Of a DNA stretch of 64,000 nt, positions 11,114 to 22,499 are shown one piece after another. The position numbers were made by a program, and so were the translations under genes. The stretch is taken from NCBI GenBank assembly GCA_030770545.1, contig CM061106.1:8350001-8414000 (forward strand), written 5' to 3'. The notes below the pieces were generated by a model that saw only the letters and a list, made by a program, of their open reading frames with translations, had not been told where the DNA came from and did no database searches. Numbering within the stretch: the first letter of the stretch is position 1; every line of letters starts with the position of its first letter. The DNA comes from Macropodus opercularis. Lineage: Eukaryota; Chordata; Actinopteri; Anabantiformes; Osphronemidae.

Positions 11114-11469
11114 TGAAGGAATCTAAATAGTTAAGTAGTAGTTAAAATAGTAATTAAACGCTTAGATAGTAGGATGTAGGCAGAAAACAGAACAAGCCGA
11201 AGGCATTAAAGTATAGTTTAAAACACACACATCAAGATTAGAGAATAGTAGAGGAGCACCCAGACACAGGTGGAGGATGAGGGTCTAAGGAGAAAATCAG
11301 ATAAGTTGGGAGTGAAACATGTGAATGTCTGTAGAAGGAATGTGCTTAGATCCATTGGTTATGGGGCCACACAGCAACGGAGCAGATCCACCAATAAACC
11401 AGCCATGGAGACGAACACCAGACCACGGCATCAGGATCCGGTTACACCACAGAAAGATGCTCTGTCAGC
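11114..11469 (+). mobile_element. Truncated ERV LTR, same family as 52554-53124
   Basis: The sequence TGAAGGAATCTAAATAGTTA through GATGCTCTGTCAGCA is collinear with the LTR starting at 52554, with scattered substitutions and small indels (shared blocks include GGCAGAAAACAGAACAAGCC and CGGCATCAGGATCCGG). Similarity ends after the GATGCTCTGT block, so the promoter-proximal and R-U5 parts are missing here. There is no primer-binding site and no viral gene. It is a fossil LTR fragment. Confidence 0.8.
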
Positions 11470-12544
11470 ACCTTCATTCAATCCTGAGGATTTCCTCAGC
11501 TCAGAGCCTTACCCCGAACATTGATGAACTTGTACAAAAGATGAGACACCACCAAGTATCAGGCTCATCCTCAGACAAGTGAGCATCACAGAGCATTAAC
11601 GTATTTTTAGTTTTTAATTCAGTTAAATTTTTACATTTGTTTCTACAAGACGTGATTTTTCTTTGAAGGAAGTATTGTTTTGTCTGTGTGACATGCATTT
11701 TATTTTATTTTATTGTATTTTATTTATTTATTTATATTTATTTTTCAGTTAATGGACTCAGGGGAAATTGCAGATAAGAGCCATGAGAAAGAATACAACT
11801 GATTTGATTTATTCTATATTTTCTCATTTTACTATTTTAAGCAGTAATTGGTAGGATAATAGAGCAGCATAATATTGCATTTTCAGTTTATAATGCATGC
11901 CGTTTCATTTATGCATTTATCTTTATATAAGGAACATATTTTGTTTTTGAAGGAAAATAGCTTTTTTGCTGTTTGCCTGTTGAAAATGTTTTCTCTTACT
12001 TACTGACAGAGCCATAAGAAAATATTACTTTATTCATTTAATGTACAGGACATGTGATTTTTCTTTGAAGGCAGTTTGTTCTTGTCTGTGTGCCTGCTGA
12101 AAAATGTTTTCCCAATTATTCATTTAATCATTAAATAATACACTGTATTAGGTCTTTGTTCAATAGGCTACGTGCAATCATTTTAATATGTTTTAATAAA
12201 CATTGAACCAGTCCGGCCCTCGGCTTATAGCCAATTTGTTTTTTTGGCACTCTGTGTATTTGACTTTGACATCCCTGATCTACACAAACAGATTAATGCT
12301 ATGTTACCATGTGAGCCTAACTAATGTACATAATACTTATCTTAACCTGCTTCTGTTTGTTACATTAATACCATCACAATGTAATTTGATCCTCGTTGAC
12401 ATTATAGTGCAGCAGTTAAACTCCTTTAGAGAGAAAGTAATTTAATGTCACAGAGGACAATGACTTCTATCCCATTAAACCTGTCTCACCATGGTCACAG
12501 TCACCCTACACTAGTTTTAATGTCTGCTCATCATACTGTGCATG
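11470..12544 (+). other. AT-rich spacer, no gene seen
   Basis: AT-rich sequence with several TTTTATTTTATTT runs. A CTTTGAAGG motif recurs near 11662 and 12064, hinting at an old local duplication. No coding exon can be supported. Confidence 0.45.
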
Positions 12545-12555
12545 TGTGACTGATG

Positions 12556-12965
12556 CTACCTAGTACTGGTCTTACTCTTTTTGTCTGCTCTCTCTGCAGA
12601 CATTGGTGAAGAATCTGTCACAAGAATAATATACTGCAACTGTAGCGACAACATTAAATGAGCTATGTTTGTTAACTGTACTTTCTTTAGGACATTGCAG
12701 TAGGTGTAGGTGAGGAGACAGACGTGGGCCACTGCATGTATGACCATTTGTAATTTTCCATACCTGGAAACAGTGAGTTTACGTTGGCAGCGTTGACTAT
12801 TGCGTCTACAGCAAAGCTGGTTATGTCATCTTTCCACACACATCTACGTTTTTGTAAATCCACAGAAAACCTCTTCTAAGGTGAGGGACACATTCCTCTG
12901 CTATGACTTCAGATGTGTTTGTTGTGGAAGTCCAGCATCAAACTGTTTAAATATAAATAAATATG
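12556..12965 (-). pseudogene. Macrodomain gene fragment, copy 1 (PARP14-like type)
   Basis: On the minus strand, 12770-12865 encodes CVWKDDITSFAVDAIVNAAN followed by VNSL. This is the N-terminal core of a macrodomain (ADP-ribose binding; the xDAIVNAAN strand-loop is the family signature). Upstream in transcript order (12870-12960) is KQFDAGLPQQTHLKS followed by a stop. Downstream (12560-12745) a shifted frame gives VIHAV, where macrodomains have HAVGP. Stops and frame changes show it is broken. The same exon occurs at 16990-17175 and 58790-59070. Known: macrodomains bind or hydrolyse ADP-ribose, and in fish they are often in expanded PARP14/9-like families. The exact gene is inferred. Confidence 0.6.
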
Positions 12966-13510
12966 ATCAACATTAACAAACTCAGTTTGATTAATTAAAT
13001 GTGGTAAATAAACTCAACTCTAAATCCCCCAACACAACGACTTCACCTGAGAATGTGCAGACACATGATGGTCTGAGGGAGTGAAATTTGTCATTTTCAA
13101 CTGTACATTACATTAATTGCTGCTGAGTAACATTTCCATTACTTACCGTTTATCTTGAAAACAAATCCTTTTCCCTTGTCCCACTGGCTCTTCTCCATTA
13201 TTACTGTACTTGTGTTTGGTTGTCTGTGGTGTAATTTCTAGAAAATATTTATTTTTATATAATATTATATTTAATTTATATCAAGACCTCTAGATTCCAT
13301 CCTTGATATGCATTACAGGCCTTTTCATTTTCTTCCATGAATTCACTTGTCACATATGTCACCACAGGAACAGGGAGCATCCTTTAACTGGATCTTTACT
13401 CTGTTTGACAACACTTCCAGTCGCATCTAGACAATATCCTCCTTCCAGATCTATTTGAACAACTGGATAGTGTTTGTGGACGACAGCATGACTCCCTTAG
13501 GTTAAAGATT
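12770..13510 (+). repeat. Duplicated block, partner at 16990-17850
   Basis: This block and 16990-17850 share long collinear sequence: GTTTACGTTGGCAGCGTTGA, AAATCCACAGAAA, TGTGCAGACACATGATGGTC, ATATCAAGACCTCTAGATTC and GACAGCATGACTCCCTTAGG. They differ by substitutions and by indels of tens of bases. The two copies lie about 4.2 kb apart in the same orientation and bracket the zinc-finger gene, so this is a local segmental duplication, with the macrodomain exon at its left end. Confidence 0.85.
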
Positions 13511-14600
13511 TAAGTTGTTTCTTTTCCACTGGAATGAAGAAAAATCTTATGCTTTTGGTCGGTTTATGGATAACGTGAGTCATTAGATAAATTTTCCACT
13601 GAAGATGTAGATCCACTGGTAAAACAACGTGTGCAATCTTTTTGCAAAGAGGGCCAGAGGTGAAAACGTGTGGGTATGTGCATGTATTGCAAATGTTTTC
13701 ACCTTTCGAAAACGAAACAGCAAATGGTACAGAGATTAAAATTGATGTGCAAGATGTCACACAGGTGAGATTCGCTTAGTCTTGTTGAGCCGAAGTAGCT
13801 CAGCATGTTCTTAGGAAATGTTCAACTCTCTTGGAACCTGCCTTCATCCAGCTGGCGGTAAAAGTTGGCAAGAGCTGTCGGTGCCGACTGCGACACTCAG
13901 CGTCACACTGCAGCTCAGTGAACTCCAGCTGCAGGTGGTCTGGAGCGAAAGCAGAGGAACAAGCCTGGTCTCTTTTTAAATAGCTTCAGAATCCTGAAAG
14001 CGCTGTTGAAACTAGCAAGAGATGTGATGTCTGCTGCAGACGTCCTCGTCAGCGCACTGATATTAAGTTGTTTCTAAACACATCAGTAACTGAGTGGTGT
14101 CAGATGCGTTTGCTTTCATCGCAGGCTAATGGAAAAAAAGTCAAACTCCTCTGCTTTTGCCTCCAACTGTCTCTTAATATCAGATGAAACATCTTCACCA
14201 CAGTGTTACGAGCCAGGCAGACATTAGTAAACTTTATCTCAGGACAAATGTTCTCCACCACTTCCATCACGCAGTCGTTACTGAATCCCCCTCAGTAGAA
14301 GGTTGTCAGTGCTTGGCAGCCAGCGTTGCCACCTCGTAGCAGCCTTTGTGGCATTTTTATTAGACTCATGGGCTCTTGTGTAAAATCATTACTCATTACT
14401 TCTCCAGCTTTGAGGCTTATAAGGCCTAGACTATATAAACCTCATTCTTCCTCATATCTCCACCTGAGTTGAAATTTACCATCGTCCATTCCTCCTGACT
14501 CTGCAACAGAAATTCTGGGGACCTTGCTGTCTTTTGGTATTGTAGCTATTTGTACTATCATGAGATTTAATTTTCTCCTCTTCTATATCTGTCACTGTAG
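13511..14600 (+). other. Upstream region of the zinc-finger exon; no exon assigned
   Basis: No exon could be assigned, although an intron of the zinc-finger gene must end at 14600 (ACTGTAG). The minus-strand open frame at 13497-13760 has no motif that I recognise. Confidence 0.4.
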
Positions 14601-15917
14601 AAACCCAGAGGAAGAAGGACTTCAAGGCTGCATCTCTGTCAGCAATGTGACCAAGCCTTCACCAGACCATCAGAACTAAAGAAGCATCAGAAGGTTCACT
14701 CTGGAGATAAACAAAACAGCTGTGACCAGTGTGGAAAAGTTTTCACTAGGAGAGATGGTTTGAAAATCCACTGTCGCATTCACACCGGAGAGAAACCGCA
14801 CTCATGTGAACAGTGTGGAAAAGCATTCTCCGGCTTAAGCAGTTTACAAAGACATCAGCGCATTCACACTGGAGAGAAACCTTACTCGTGTGAACAGTGT
14901 GGAAAAGTATTTTCTGACCTCAGCTCCTTACTGCAACACAAACGCATTCACACTGGAGAGAAACCTCACTGGTGTGAACAGTGTGGAAAAACATTCACTC
15001 AGCGCAGTAGCTTAGTGACACACCAACGTGTTCACACCAGAGAGAAACCTCACTCATGTGAACAGTGTGGAAAAAGATTCACCGACCTCAGCTCCTTACT
15101 GAAACACCAACGCATCCACACCGGAGAGAAACCTCACTGGTGTGAACAGTGTGGCAAAACATTCACTCAGCGCAGTAACTTACTGTCACATCAACGTATT
15201 CACACCGGAGAGAAACCTCACTCGTGTGAACAGTGTGGAAAAGCCTTCACTGAGCGCAGTAGCTTACTGAAACACCAACGTATTCACACTGGAGAGAAAC
15301 CTCACTCGTGTGAACAGTGTGGAAAAGCCTTCACTGAGCGCAGTAGCTTAGTGAAACACCAACGTATTCACACTGGAGAGAAACCTCACTCGTGTGAACA
15401 GTGTGGAAAAACATTCACTCAGCTCAGTGACTTAGTGATACACCAACGTGTTCACACTGGAGAGAAACCTCACTCGTGTGAACAGTGTGGAAAAACATTC
15501 ACTCAGCGCAGTCACTTACTGACACACCAACGTATTCACACTGGAGAGAAACCTCACTCGTGTGAACAGTGTGGAAAAACATTCACTCAGCGCAGTAGCT
15601 TAGTGAAACACCAACGGATTCACACCGGAGAGAAACCGCACTCATGTGAACAGTGTGGAAAAGCATTCTCCTGCTTAAGCAGTTTACAAAGTCATCAGCG
15701 CATTCACACTGGAGAGAAACCTTACTCGTGTGAGCAGTGTGGAAAAGTATTTTCTAACCTCAGCTCATTACTGCCACACAAACGCATTCACACCGGAGAG
15801 AAACCTCACTGGTGTGAACAGTGTGGCAAAACATTCACTCAGCGCAGTAGCTTAGTGAAACACCAACGGATTCACACTGGTGTGAACAGTGTGGGAAAAC
15901 GTTTACTTATTCTTTGA
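14601..15917 (+). CDS. C2H2 zinc-finger protein, 15 tandem fingers (last exon)
   Basis: The exon starts after ACTGTAG at 14594-14600 and stays open to TGA 15915-15917. Two more divergent fingers (CQQCDQAF..., CDQCGKVF...) precede 13 close copies of CEQCGKxF...H...H joined by HTGEKPHSC linkers. The order C-x2-C-x12-H-x3-H is intact in all 15. Known: such poly-fingers bind DNA in the nucleus and many fish paralogues repress transposons, but no KRAB, SCAN or FiNZ-type repressor domain is visible here. Helix positions -1/2/3/6 vary (for example Q/S/S/K and E/S/S/K). The reading frame ends abnormally after HTG with VNSVGKRLLIL (see the finding at 15871). Upstream exons, including the start codon, are not identified; the ATG at 14760 is internal. 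Confidence 0.9.
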   Translation, partial: KPRGRRTSRLHLCQQCDQAFTRPSELKKHQKVHSGDKQNSCDQCGKVFTRRDGLKIHCRIHTGEKPHSCEQCGKAFSGLSSLQRHQRIHTGEKPYSCEQCGKVFSDLSSLLQHKRIHTGEKPHWCEQCGKTFTQRSSLVTHQRVHTREKPHSCEQCGKRFTDLSSLLKHQRIHTGEKPHWCEQCGKTFTQRSNLLSHQRIHTGEKPHSCEQCGKAFTERSSLLKHQRIHTGEKPHSCEQCGKAFTERSSLVKHQRIHTGEKPHSCEQCGKTFTQLSDLVIHQRVHTGEKPHSCEQCGKTFTQRSHLLTHQRIHTGEKPHSCEQCGKTFTQRSSLVKHQRIHTGEKPHSCEQCGKAFSCLSSLQSHQRIHTGEKPYSCEQCGKVFSNLSSLLPHKRIHTGEKPHWCEQCGKTFTQRSSLVKHQRIHTGVNSVGKRLLIL

Positions 15918-16030
15918 GTCTAAAGAGTCACCAGCGCATTCACATTTGACAGAGACCTAATTCATGTTAGAGTTGTGGTAAAACATTTTCTACCTGCTCC
16001 ATCTTAAAATGCCACCAGCGTATTCACACA
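15881..16030 (+). pseudogene. Out-of-frame former C-terminal zinc fingers
   Basis: After the frameshift at 15880 the other frame encodes a complete finger, CEQCGKTFTYSLSLKSHQRIH (15881-15943), then Ile and TGA at 15947-15949. About 20 bp on, an older finger remnant (SCGKTFSTCSILKCHQRIH) follows a TAG. The ancestral protein probably ended with the first of these fingers; the second is a more ancient casualty. Confidence 0.8.
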
Positions 16031-16989
16031 TTCACTATCCAACCAGCTAACATCATGTCCAGTAGCACAGCATCAACAGTTTCACATGAGAGATGAACTG
16101 TAAAGAAAAAGTTTTGCCTTAAATCAAAGTAATGCATCACAGAACAAAACCTTTTTGATCTGGAAACTTTTTCTCCAGTTTTGTTTCTGTGTTTTGTAAG
16201 TGTTACTTGGTGGAAACATGGATGTCTTTAAACGTGGCCCAGTTATTGTTTAGCAGCAGGTTTCTCAACTTTCTGTCTAAAACTAAACTAAATTGGCTTG
16301 TTGGAGATGAACTGCACCTGGAAAACAGATCCAAGAAATGACAACACAACCAACAACCAGATGCTACATACGACCTGTTTGTTTTTGTCAGAGACACTAT
16401 TGTTGTTCTGTTAACAGTAAATAATAATAAGTGGAAAGTGACTTAATGTTGTTTCTAAAACGGAGGGAGTCATCCTGCCTTGATCGTCTCCACTTGTGTT
16501 TCAGCTTTATACTGTACATATTCATCATCGGTATCTGTCTAATGACTCTCTACTGTTGAGTACTGTGATGTGTTTAAACTTGTATTGATGGTTTCTTCCA
16601 GTATTATTTTTGTGTTCAAATACATTTTTAAAAATATTAGAAAAAGCGAGTTCAGTGAAAATGGAAGGTGATGGTAAATACAGCAGATTAAAAATAAAAG
16701 CTAACTACAGATGACTACAGTGGTGTCCGTACATGAACACAGCCTCTCAGACGTAGCTGCATTATTGAACAGCATACTGGCCTCAGCAGAGACCATGAGA
16801 GTGGTATCACATGCAGCAACAAGCGGGCGTCATTCATTGGGTCATTTCAGCTGGGACATACGTGACTGTCCAGTCACGTCACTTTTCCCATCACACCAAC
16901 ACAGCAGTGAGCTACATCGTCTCCAGCTACAGTCCATATTGTTTCTGTCTGGGTAGCAGGGCTCCAGCTTTGGACACGACTAGGACAAG
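15950..16989 (+). other. Zinc-finger gene 3' flank
   Basis: Presumed 3' UTR and intergenic DNA. AATAAAAG at about 16695 is a possible poly(A) signal but is far from the stop. No other gene is seen. Confidence 0.4.
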
Positions 16990-17175
16990 ACAATGAGTTT
17001 ACGTTGGCAGCGTTGACTATTGTGTTTACAGCAAAGCTGGTTATGTCAGTTTTCCACACACACTTCAACATGTTTTGTAAATCCACAGAAAGACTCTTCT
17101 AAGGGGAGGGACACATTCCTCTTCTATGACTTCACATGTGTTTGTTGTGGAAAACAGTCCAGTGTCAAACTGTTT
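16990..17175 (-). pseudogene. Macrodomain gene fragment, copy 2
   Basis: A minus-strand exon after a CTAAACAG acceptor (about 17173). The frame KQFDTGLFSTTNTCEVIEEE, then CVP, is followed after a frameshift by FTKHVEVCVWKTDITSFAVN and TIVNAANVNSL. The second part is a macrodomain N-terminus (KxDIT...VNAAN). The frame change between the two halves and the loss of the rest of the fold make it a pseudogene. It lies at the left end of the duplicated block whose partner is 12770-13510. Confidence 0.6.
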
Positions 17176-17850
17176 AGAATAAATAAATCACACAATAACA
17201 AACTCAGTTTGATTTCTTAAATGTGGTAAATAAACTCCAATCCCCCTTCACCTGAGAATGTGCAGACACATGATGGTCTGATGGAGTGAAATTGGTCATT
17301 TTCAACTGTACATTACATGAATTCCTGCTGAGTAACAATTCTTAACTTATAGATGTTGTATTTGACATCGTTAGTCTTGACATTATTAGATTATCTTGCT
17401 TTTAGTCTTCATCGTCAGTGTGTCCTCATACTCTCTCAGTAGAGCAGCATGAGGAACCTTGTGTGTATTTCATCCAGTCTTGAGCCGTTTATATTGAAAA
17501 TAAATAATTTTTAAGTCCCACTGGCTCTTCTCCATTATTCCTTGTGTTTGGTTGTCTGTGGTGTAATTTCTAGAAAAAAAAATTATATCAAGACCTCTAG
17601 ATTCCATGGTAGTTATACATTACATACATACATTTTCTTCCATGAATTCCGTTAAATATGTCACCACAGGAACAGGGAGCATCCTTTAACTAGATGTTGC
17701 ACAACAAGACGTAAAATTGGAGCCTTTCATCTTTACCCTGTTTGACAACACTTCCAGTCGCATCTAGACAATATCCTCCTTCCAGATCTATTTGAACAAC
17801 TGGATAGTGTTTCTGGACGACAGCATGACTCCCTTAGGTTAAAGATAATC

Positions 17851-19198
17851 TTCTGTATGACGGTATCACGTGTTCCTTGCTCTTCTTGGGGCATAATAAG
17901 CAAACTACTCATGTCATTCTTGTATTTTCTAACCTTTTCCGTTCACTCCCAGACAGTATTTTTAATACTGCAGGTGTTGGTACCTCATCCCCTCAACCTG
18001 AGTTCAACACAGATGAAGTGTCCTTGGAAGTTTAGATTGGAGACTGTCTGCAATTATACGTCTGCTCTGATTGGCCTCCTCTTTAATTCTTCTTTGTTTA
18101 ACACATGATATAGGGGACATGGTTCTATATCACAAAATATCTGCTATTGCAGGAGGATTAAAACATGTCATGACAGCAGAGCTGGGCAGTTCAAAGTCAG
18201 TCTGGCCCTAAATCGCTGGGGCTCCTAGGAGGAGGCAGCATAAAGCTATAGTTCAGCTGGACATCAGTAGCTTCAGTGTCCTGCTGAGATCACGTCTCTG
18301 CTCTAACTATGAAGCATCGTTGATTCTAAACCAGACTGATGTTCTGTGTTTGGAGAGGAGAGGAGGTCTCCTTTTAGCAGCATCAGGCCTGTGGATGTTG
18401 GAATGTTGAGAGGAAGAAAGCGTCTGAGCTGCAGACTCTCGTCCTGTCGTATAAATACAGTTAATTGAGATAAGATTAAATTGCTGCACTTTTACAGTTC
18501 ATCATCCCTGGATTATGTCCTGTACATGAAAACGTGAATATGCAGCACTGCTACGTAGCGATGGGGAAAGAAATGCAAATACATGTGCAAAGTGAAACAG
18601 CAACAACCTGGTCACAGTGTTGATGAGTTGGAAAAAAAAGTATAATAAATGTTAAGATGCGTTTTGAGAGATGATTTAATAACAATATTAGTTAGAGCAG
18701 AAGAATGACAGACAAACATCATCAGTTCTTCTTTCATCAGTGGTGAAATAAATATTTATATAAACATAAACACTACTGTGACAACAGCACAGACACTTGG
18801 CGTTGAAGTTGATAAGCTGGAGCCTCCAACACCTCTGTGGTTTAGTGGTGCAGCATCTTTGGAGCAAATAGTAAAGAAACGCTGTGTTGAAGACGATAAA
18901 CAGCCTCATGAAGCGTCACACACAGAGTCCTGATACTTAACCTCTGTTAACAACAAGCCTCATTGCACCAAACTGGACGTGGAACTAATGGAATTAAATT
19001 TCTCTGCAAATACAGTTTGAACATCTGGGTGAAAGTGAAGATATTATCTGGGAATAACTTTCTACAGGACGACGTCGTTCTAACAGGATCAAACCAAAGG
19101 ACCTACAGCACGTGTTGTTTCATGACATATAAACAGTTTGATGTTTCTTAGAGTCCCACTAGATGAGAAGACTGATGCTGATACATCTGCTCACCCGT
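17851..19198 (+). other. No gene seen
   Basis: Spacer between the duplicated block and the gypsy LTR. Short open frames (17857-18108, 18307-18489, 18688-18909, 18963-19151) have no motifs. I see no repeat structure. Confidence 0.45.
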
Positions 19199-19405
19199 GT
19201 TATGTTGTGAAGTTAGTTCCGTAAGAACTCCATTACCCAGCATGCAAAAGGAGTAGACAGGGGGTTGAAGGACCTCGGGGGCAGGAAGCGAGCAGGAGAT
19301 AGAAGGCATGTATTGCTGTTAATGTAAAGACAGTTAAATAAAAGCCTAAAATAACTCAACTATTACGTCTTGTGTGCTTATTAGAAGGCTAAGCAAGACA
19401 ACACA
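19199..19405 (+). mobile_element. Ty3/gypsy 5' LTR (left end approximate)
   Basis: The sequence from about TGTTATGTTGTG to AAGACAACACA lies just before a primer-binding site. It contains TTAAATAAAAGCC (poly(A)-type signal) and ends CA at 19404-19405. The left end is chosen only because it begins with TG and gives a size typical of short gypsy LTRs. Confidence 0.55.
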
Positions 19406-19420
19406 TGGCGTCAGAAGTGG
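19406..19420 (+). other. tRNA-Leu-type primer-binding site
   Basis: TGGCGTCAGAAGTGG follows the LTR's CA end directly. It matches, with one mismatch, the complement of the 3' end of a tRNA-Leu (TGGTGTCAGAAGTGG), a primer commonly used by vertebrate gypsy elements. Confidence 0.65.
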
Positions 19421-19639
19421 CCTGAGCAGCTAATAAAGAAGGTTCCGCCACAGAGAAATGGGAGATAGAGAGAGAAAAGTCTCCGGTCTCGTGAGTGAAA
19501 CGTGCTAACGGAGTGTGATGCTACAAGCAGCTGGGAGAGTGAAGGGGACGAGGGAAACATTGAACATATAAAACGGCCTGTTGAGGTCCAGATACCCCGA
19601 CCAGTCATGGATAAGCTAAGTCCACCCACTTCTATGCAA

Positions 19640-20195
19640 TAGACAACTGGAAACGCTTAAAGCAAAGATTTAACATTTATCTAGCAGCACGTAGAGCAAG
19701 CTAACATCCTTTTGCATGTTATAGGAGAAGATGCTTTGGATATATATAATAGCTTTAAAATGGATGAAGCTAATCTGACTTTGGTTGATGACACAGTTTG
19801 AAGAGCACTTTGTGCCTAGTCAGAACGTGACGTTTGAAAGTTTTTCACCCGTGACCAAAAGAACCTTCGATCAGTACTTAGCAGAGCGTCACACATTAAG
19901 CAAAACATGTGAACTTGGTAATCTGAGAGACTCACTAGTGAGAGAGAGGATCGTCTGTGGCACAGTGGATAATGCCCTCAGAGAAAGACTCAGAGAGACA
20001 GGACTTACACTGGACAAGTGTGTCAGTATGTGCAGAGCAGCAGAAACCACTCGAGCACAAGCTAAAGAGCTTCAGAGAGGTGAAACAACAGTCCATGCAA
20101 TACAGAATGACGGAAAGAAAAAAACAACATTTCCTAAACAAAAAGAGAAATATACAGATTTTAAATGTGGAAGCAGCTACAAACAATTATAGAAA
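19640..20195 (+). pseudogene. Ty3/gypsy Gag remnant
   Basis: The frame around NWKRLKQRFNIYLAA (from 19645) and then 19785-20192 encodes VTFESFSPVTKRTFDQYLAE, CELGNLRDSLVRERIVCGTV and LRERLRETGLTLDKCVSMCR. This is the typical gypsy Gag middle, where the capsid-type fold sits. Frame breaks occur near 19700 and 19785. The zinc-knuckle region that should follow begins (FKCGSSYKQL) but is cut by a stop. No particle-forming protein can be made from this copy. Confidence 0.75.
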
Positions 20196-20286
20196 TGTCA
20201 GCAACAATAAGATGTAAGGACACAACGTGGCTTTCAGGTTGAAGGCTTCATAATTCTTTTAATTGCCATAACTGATCATCAAAGCA

Positions 20287-20502
20287 GTGCCAAAACAAAA
20301 AGTCCACACAGTTGATGAGGAAGAAGAGGGTGATGAGTTCATTGTGGGTGTGGTGCAAACCTGTACAACTGAAAAAGAGGAATGGGTTTTACCAGTGGAA
20401 GTGAATGAGACAATAATTCCATTTAAGATAGACGCAGGTGCCCAGACAAACCTGTTATCTTTGGAAGACTACAAAACACTGACAGTGAAGCGCAAAATGT
20501 AA
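20287..20502 (+). pseudogene. Ty3/gypsy aspartic protease remnant
   Basis: The frame contains VHTVDEEEEGDEFIVGVVQT, then PVEVNETIIPFKIDAGAQTN and LLS. The retropepsin active-site triplet is normally D-T/S-G; here it reads D-A-G. A stop follows at 20500. Beyond it, scattered frames (for example KDCFQGLGRLPGEH, spread over two frames at 20710-20765) resemble the start of gypsy RT; recognisable element sequence fades at about 20800. Confidence 0.7.
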
Positions 20503-20929
20503 AAACAAAAGTGACAGGATACACAGGTAAACATGTTGCTATAAAAGGTGGATGCATCGTAACATTTAAACACAAAATCTGTGAATATGAGCACAGCTAC
20601 TCATCCTTGGACTCAGTACATGTGTGAAGCTCAACTTCACTAGAACTAGAACAACTAGAAGATGGTTTGTGGTGACGTCACCAGATGCTGCAAATGATCA
20701 GGACTCAGTCATGGCAGAGTTTAAAGACTGTTTTCAGGGACTGGGACGTTTACCTGGAGAACATAAAATGTGTGGATAACACAGCACAGTTTGCTGGAGC
20801 TAAGTGGTTTAGCCTCATCAGGTTTCTAGCAGTTGAGATTAGACGACTGGATCAAAAATCACAGGAATATAAATGTGCAGCCACCTTCACAAGATGAACA
20901 TATTAATTCTACGCTTGTTGTCTGACACT

Positions 20930-21770
20930 CACCTGACATCATGACAACAAATACTGCTTCATGTTCGACAGGACACAACATGAGCAGCCTTGTGTCTGTG
21001 GAGGGAGGCAGCTGGGTTCACACGTTAACGTCTCACATTTGAAGTGGAGGCAGAGCAGCTACGGCCTCCAGCTGCAGCCTACTACCAAGTCTAAGGTATA
21101 AATAAATACAACACGTACAACGCAGACGCACCTTTAACACAAAGCTACTGACCCATAATGAGAACCTGAATAATGACTTTAACTGTAAAGATGGAACATG
21201 GCAGTTTACTACGTCGTCTATTTCAGTGATTAACGTGACATCACATTACGCTTTATATTCACTCAGATCCACACACGCCTACATCAGTTCAGTCGTACTT
21301 GTTGATGTCTGCCATGATAAAAAGAAGCTTTTCCCTAAACAAAGACGTCCCATTGTTCCTCAACTCGTCTGTTCCATGTCCTGTGTTGCTGTGTTTCCAT
21401 CGCATCCAGGAGATGTGCTGAGCAAACACAACCATTAGATGGAACAACCAGACCAGGAGCTACTGCAAACTGGACCTGCTCTACAACAGCCACTACATCT
21501 GGTTGACGCTGCTGCAAACCTGAACTGTAACCACTGCTTGATGTACTGAAATGTTACACAAACAGCTTTTACTGTTCACAGGAGATCAACACCACAAACG
21601 CTGAAGTGGTGAGTGATGAGTCGGATCCTTGAGCTGCTCTGCAACACAAATGAGGTTTTTCATATTCAGCAGCCGTTTGATGCTGCATCAAGCTACGACT
21701 CAGAGCCAGTTGAAATTATGAGGAACGGAAAACAAATCATGTCCATTCAGCTCGTACAACCCTGAGCATG
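20930..21770 (+). pseudogene. OB-fold gene, decayed copy 2 (partner at 39280-40992)
   Basis: Two exon-like segments match the gene at 39280-40992. The first (about 20968-21092) follows a TTCGACAG acceptor and carries CTTGTGTCTGTGGAGGGAGG and the Tyr-Gly-Leu-Gln-Leu-Gln coding block. The second (about 21582-21765) follows TTCACAG and encodes EINTTNAEVV, ILELLCNTNEVFHI and IMSIQLVQP then a stop. These parallel INTTTQTTAVVGVMES, ILELLMSTDDVYKI and IIQLELLKPNL of the other copy. Frames are shifted, and the N-terminal exons were not found. It sits beside the gypsy remnant and may have been truncated by it. Confidence 0.6.
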
Positions 21771-21779
21771 AATCTGTTT

Positions 21780-22490
21780 TCTCTAGCTGTACGTCATTAG
21801 TGCTTGTTTCTTTGTTTCCTAGTAGAAACTTCTTAATTAGTCGTTTATTGCTCTTTGTTTACACTGAAATTTGTATTTGTTCTTTATTCATGTTAAAGTA
21901 AATTTATTCTCGTTCCATTAGGGAAACGTCATATGTTGAACATCACACTCACACGAATGTTACACAACTCAGGACTGTGTCACTAACTCACTGTCAGTAT
22001 TAATGTTACCAGTAAAGCCACAGTCCCTATAGCACAACTTAAAATCCTATGAATGAGAGTCTGACAGTTTCACTAATGGGGGCACGTTTCCTTCAATGGT
22101 CCAGCTTCCTTCCACTCAGACACCAGGCAATAAGTGGCAGCTTCTGCGTTTTGTATGCTTGTTGTTGCTCCTTTCTTGACAGTAGATGGCATCTGTTCCA
22201 ACACAGCATGTTCTGTGGCTTCTGAATAACGTTCTCTCACTGCTCCAGAGAACTTTCAGCTGCAGAAGCCATTTTCTATCTACATGTGGAGATTTTTAAG
22301 GCCAAATCCGTTTCCATGGCACTTTTTGAAATCTTCAGTGATCAAGCTTTACAAGATAATGAAAACCTACTGAAATGAATGGCAGAGTTTTTACTCAGTC
22401 CTCTTTCATAATGAAAAACTTCAGCATAATTTAAGATACAGATGCCATTTCAACTATAAAATATTCTACAAACCCTCAGTTTTCACAGTG
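21780..22490 (+). other. No gene seen
   Basis: Between the OB-fold pseudogene and the LINE. No exon or repeat is recognised. Confidence 0.4.
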
Positions 22491-22499
22491 TGAACTTTT

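Noticed and set aside
11270..11582. Two overlapping plus-strand open frames of about 85 codons
   Set aside because: They lie largely in the ERV LTR fragment, and the same frames are interrupted in the copy at 52554.
13497..13760. Minus-strand open frame of 87 codons upstream of the zinc-finger exon
   Set aside because: No motif and no splice sites that fit; composition is like the surrounding noncoding DNA.
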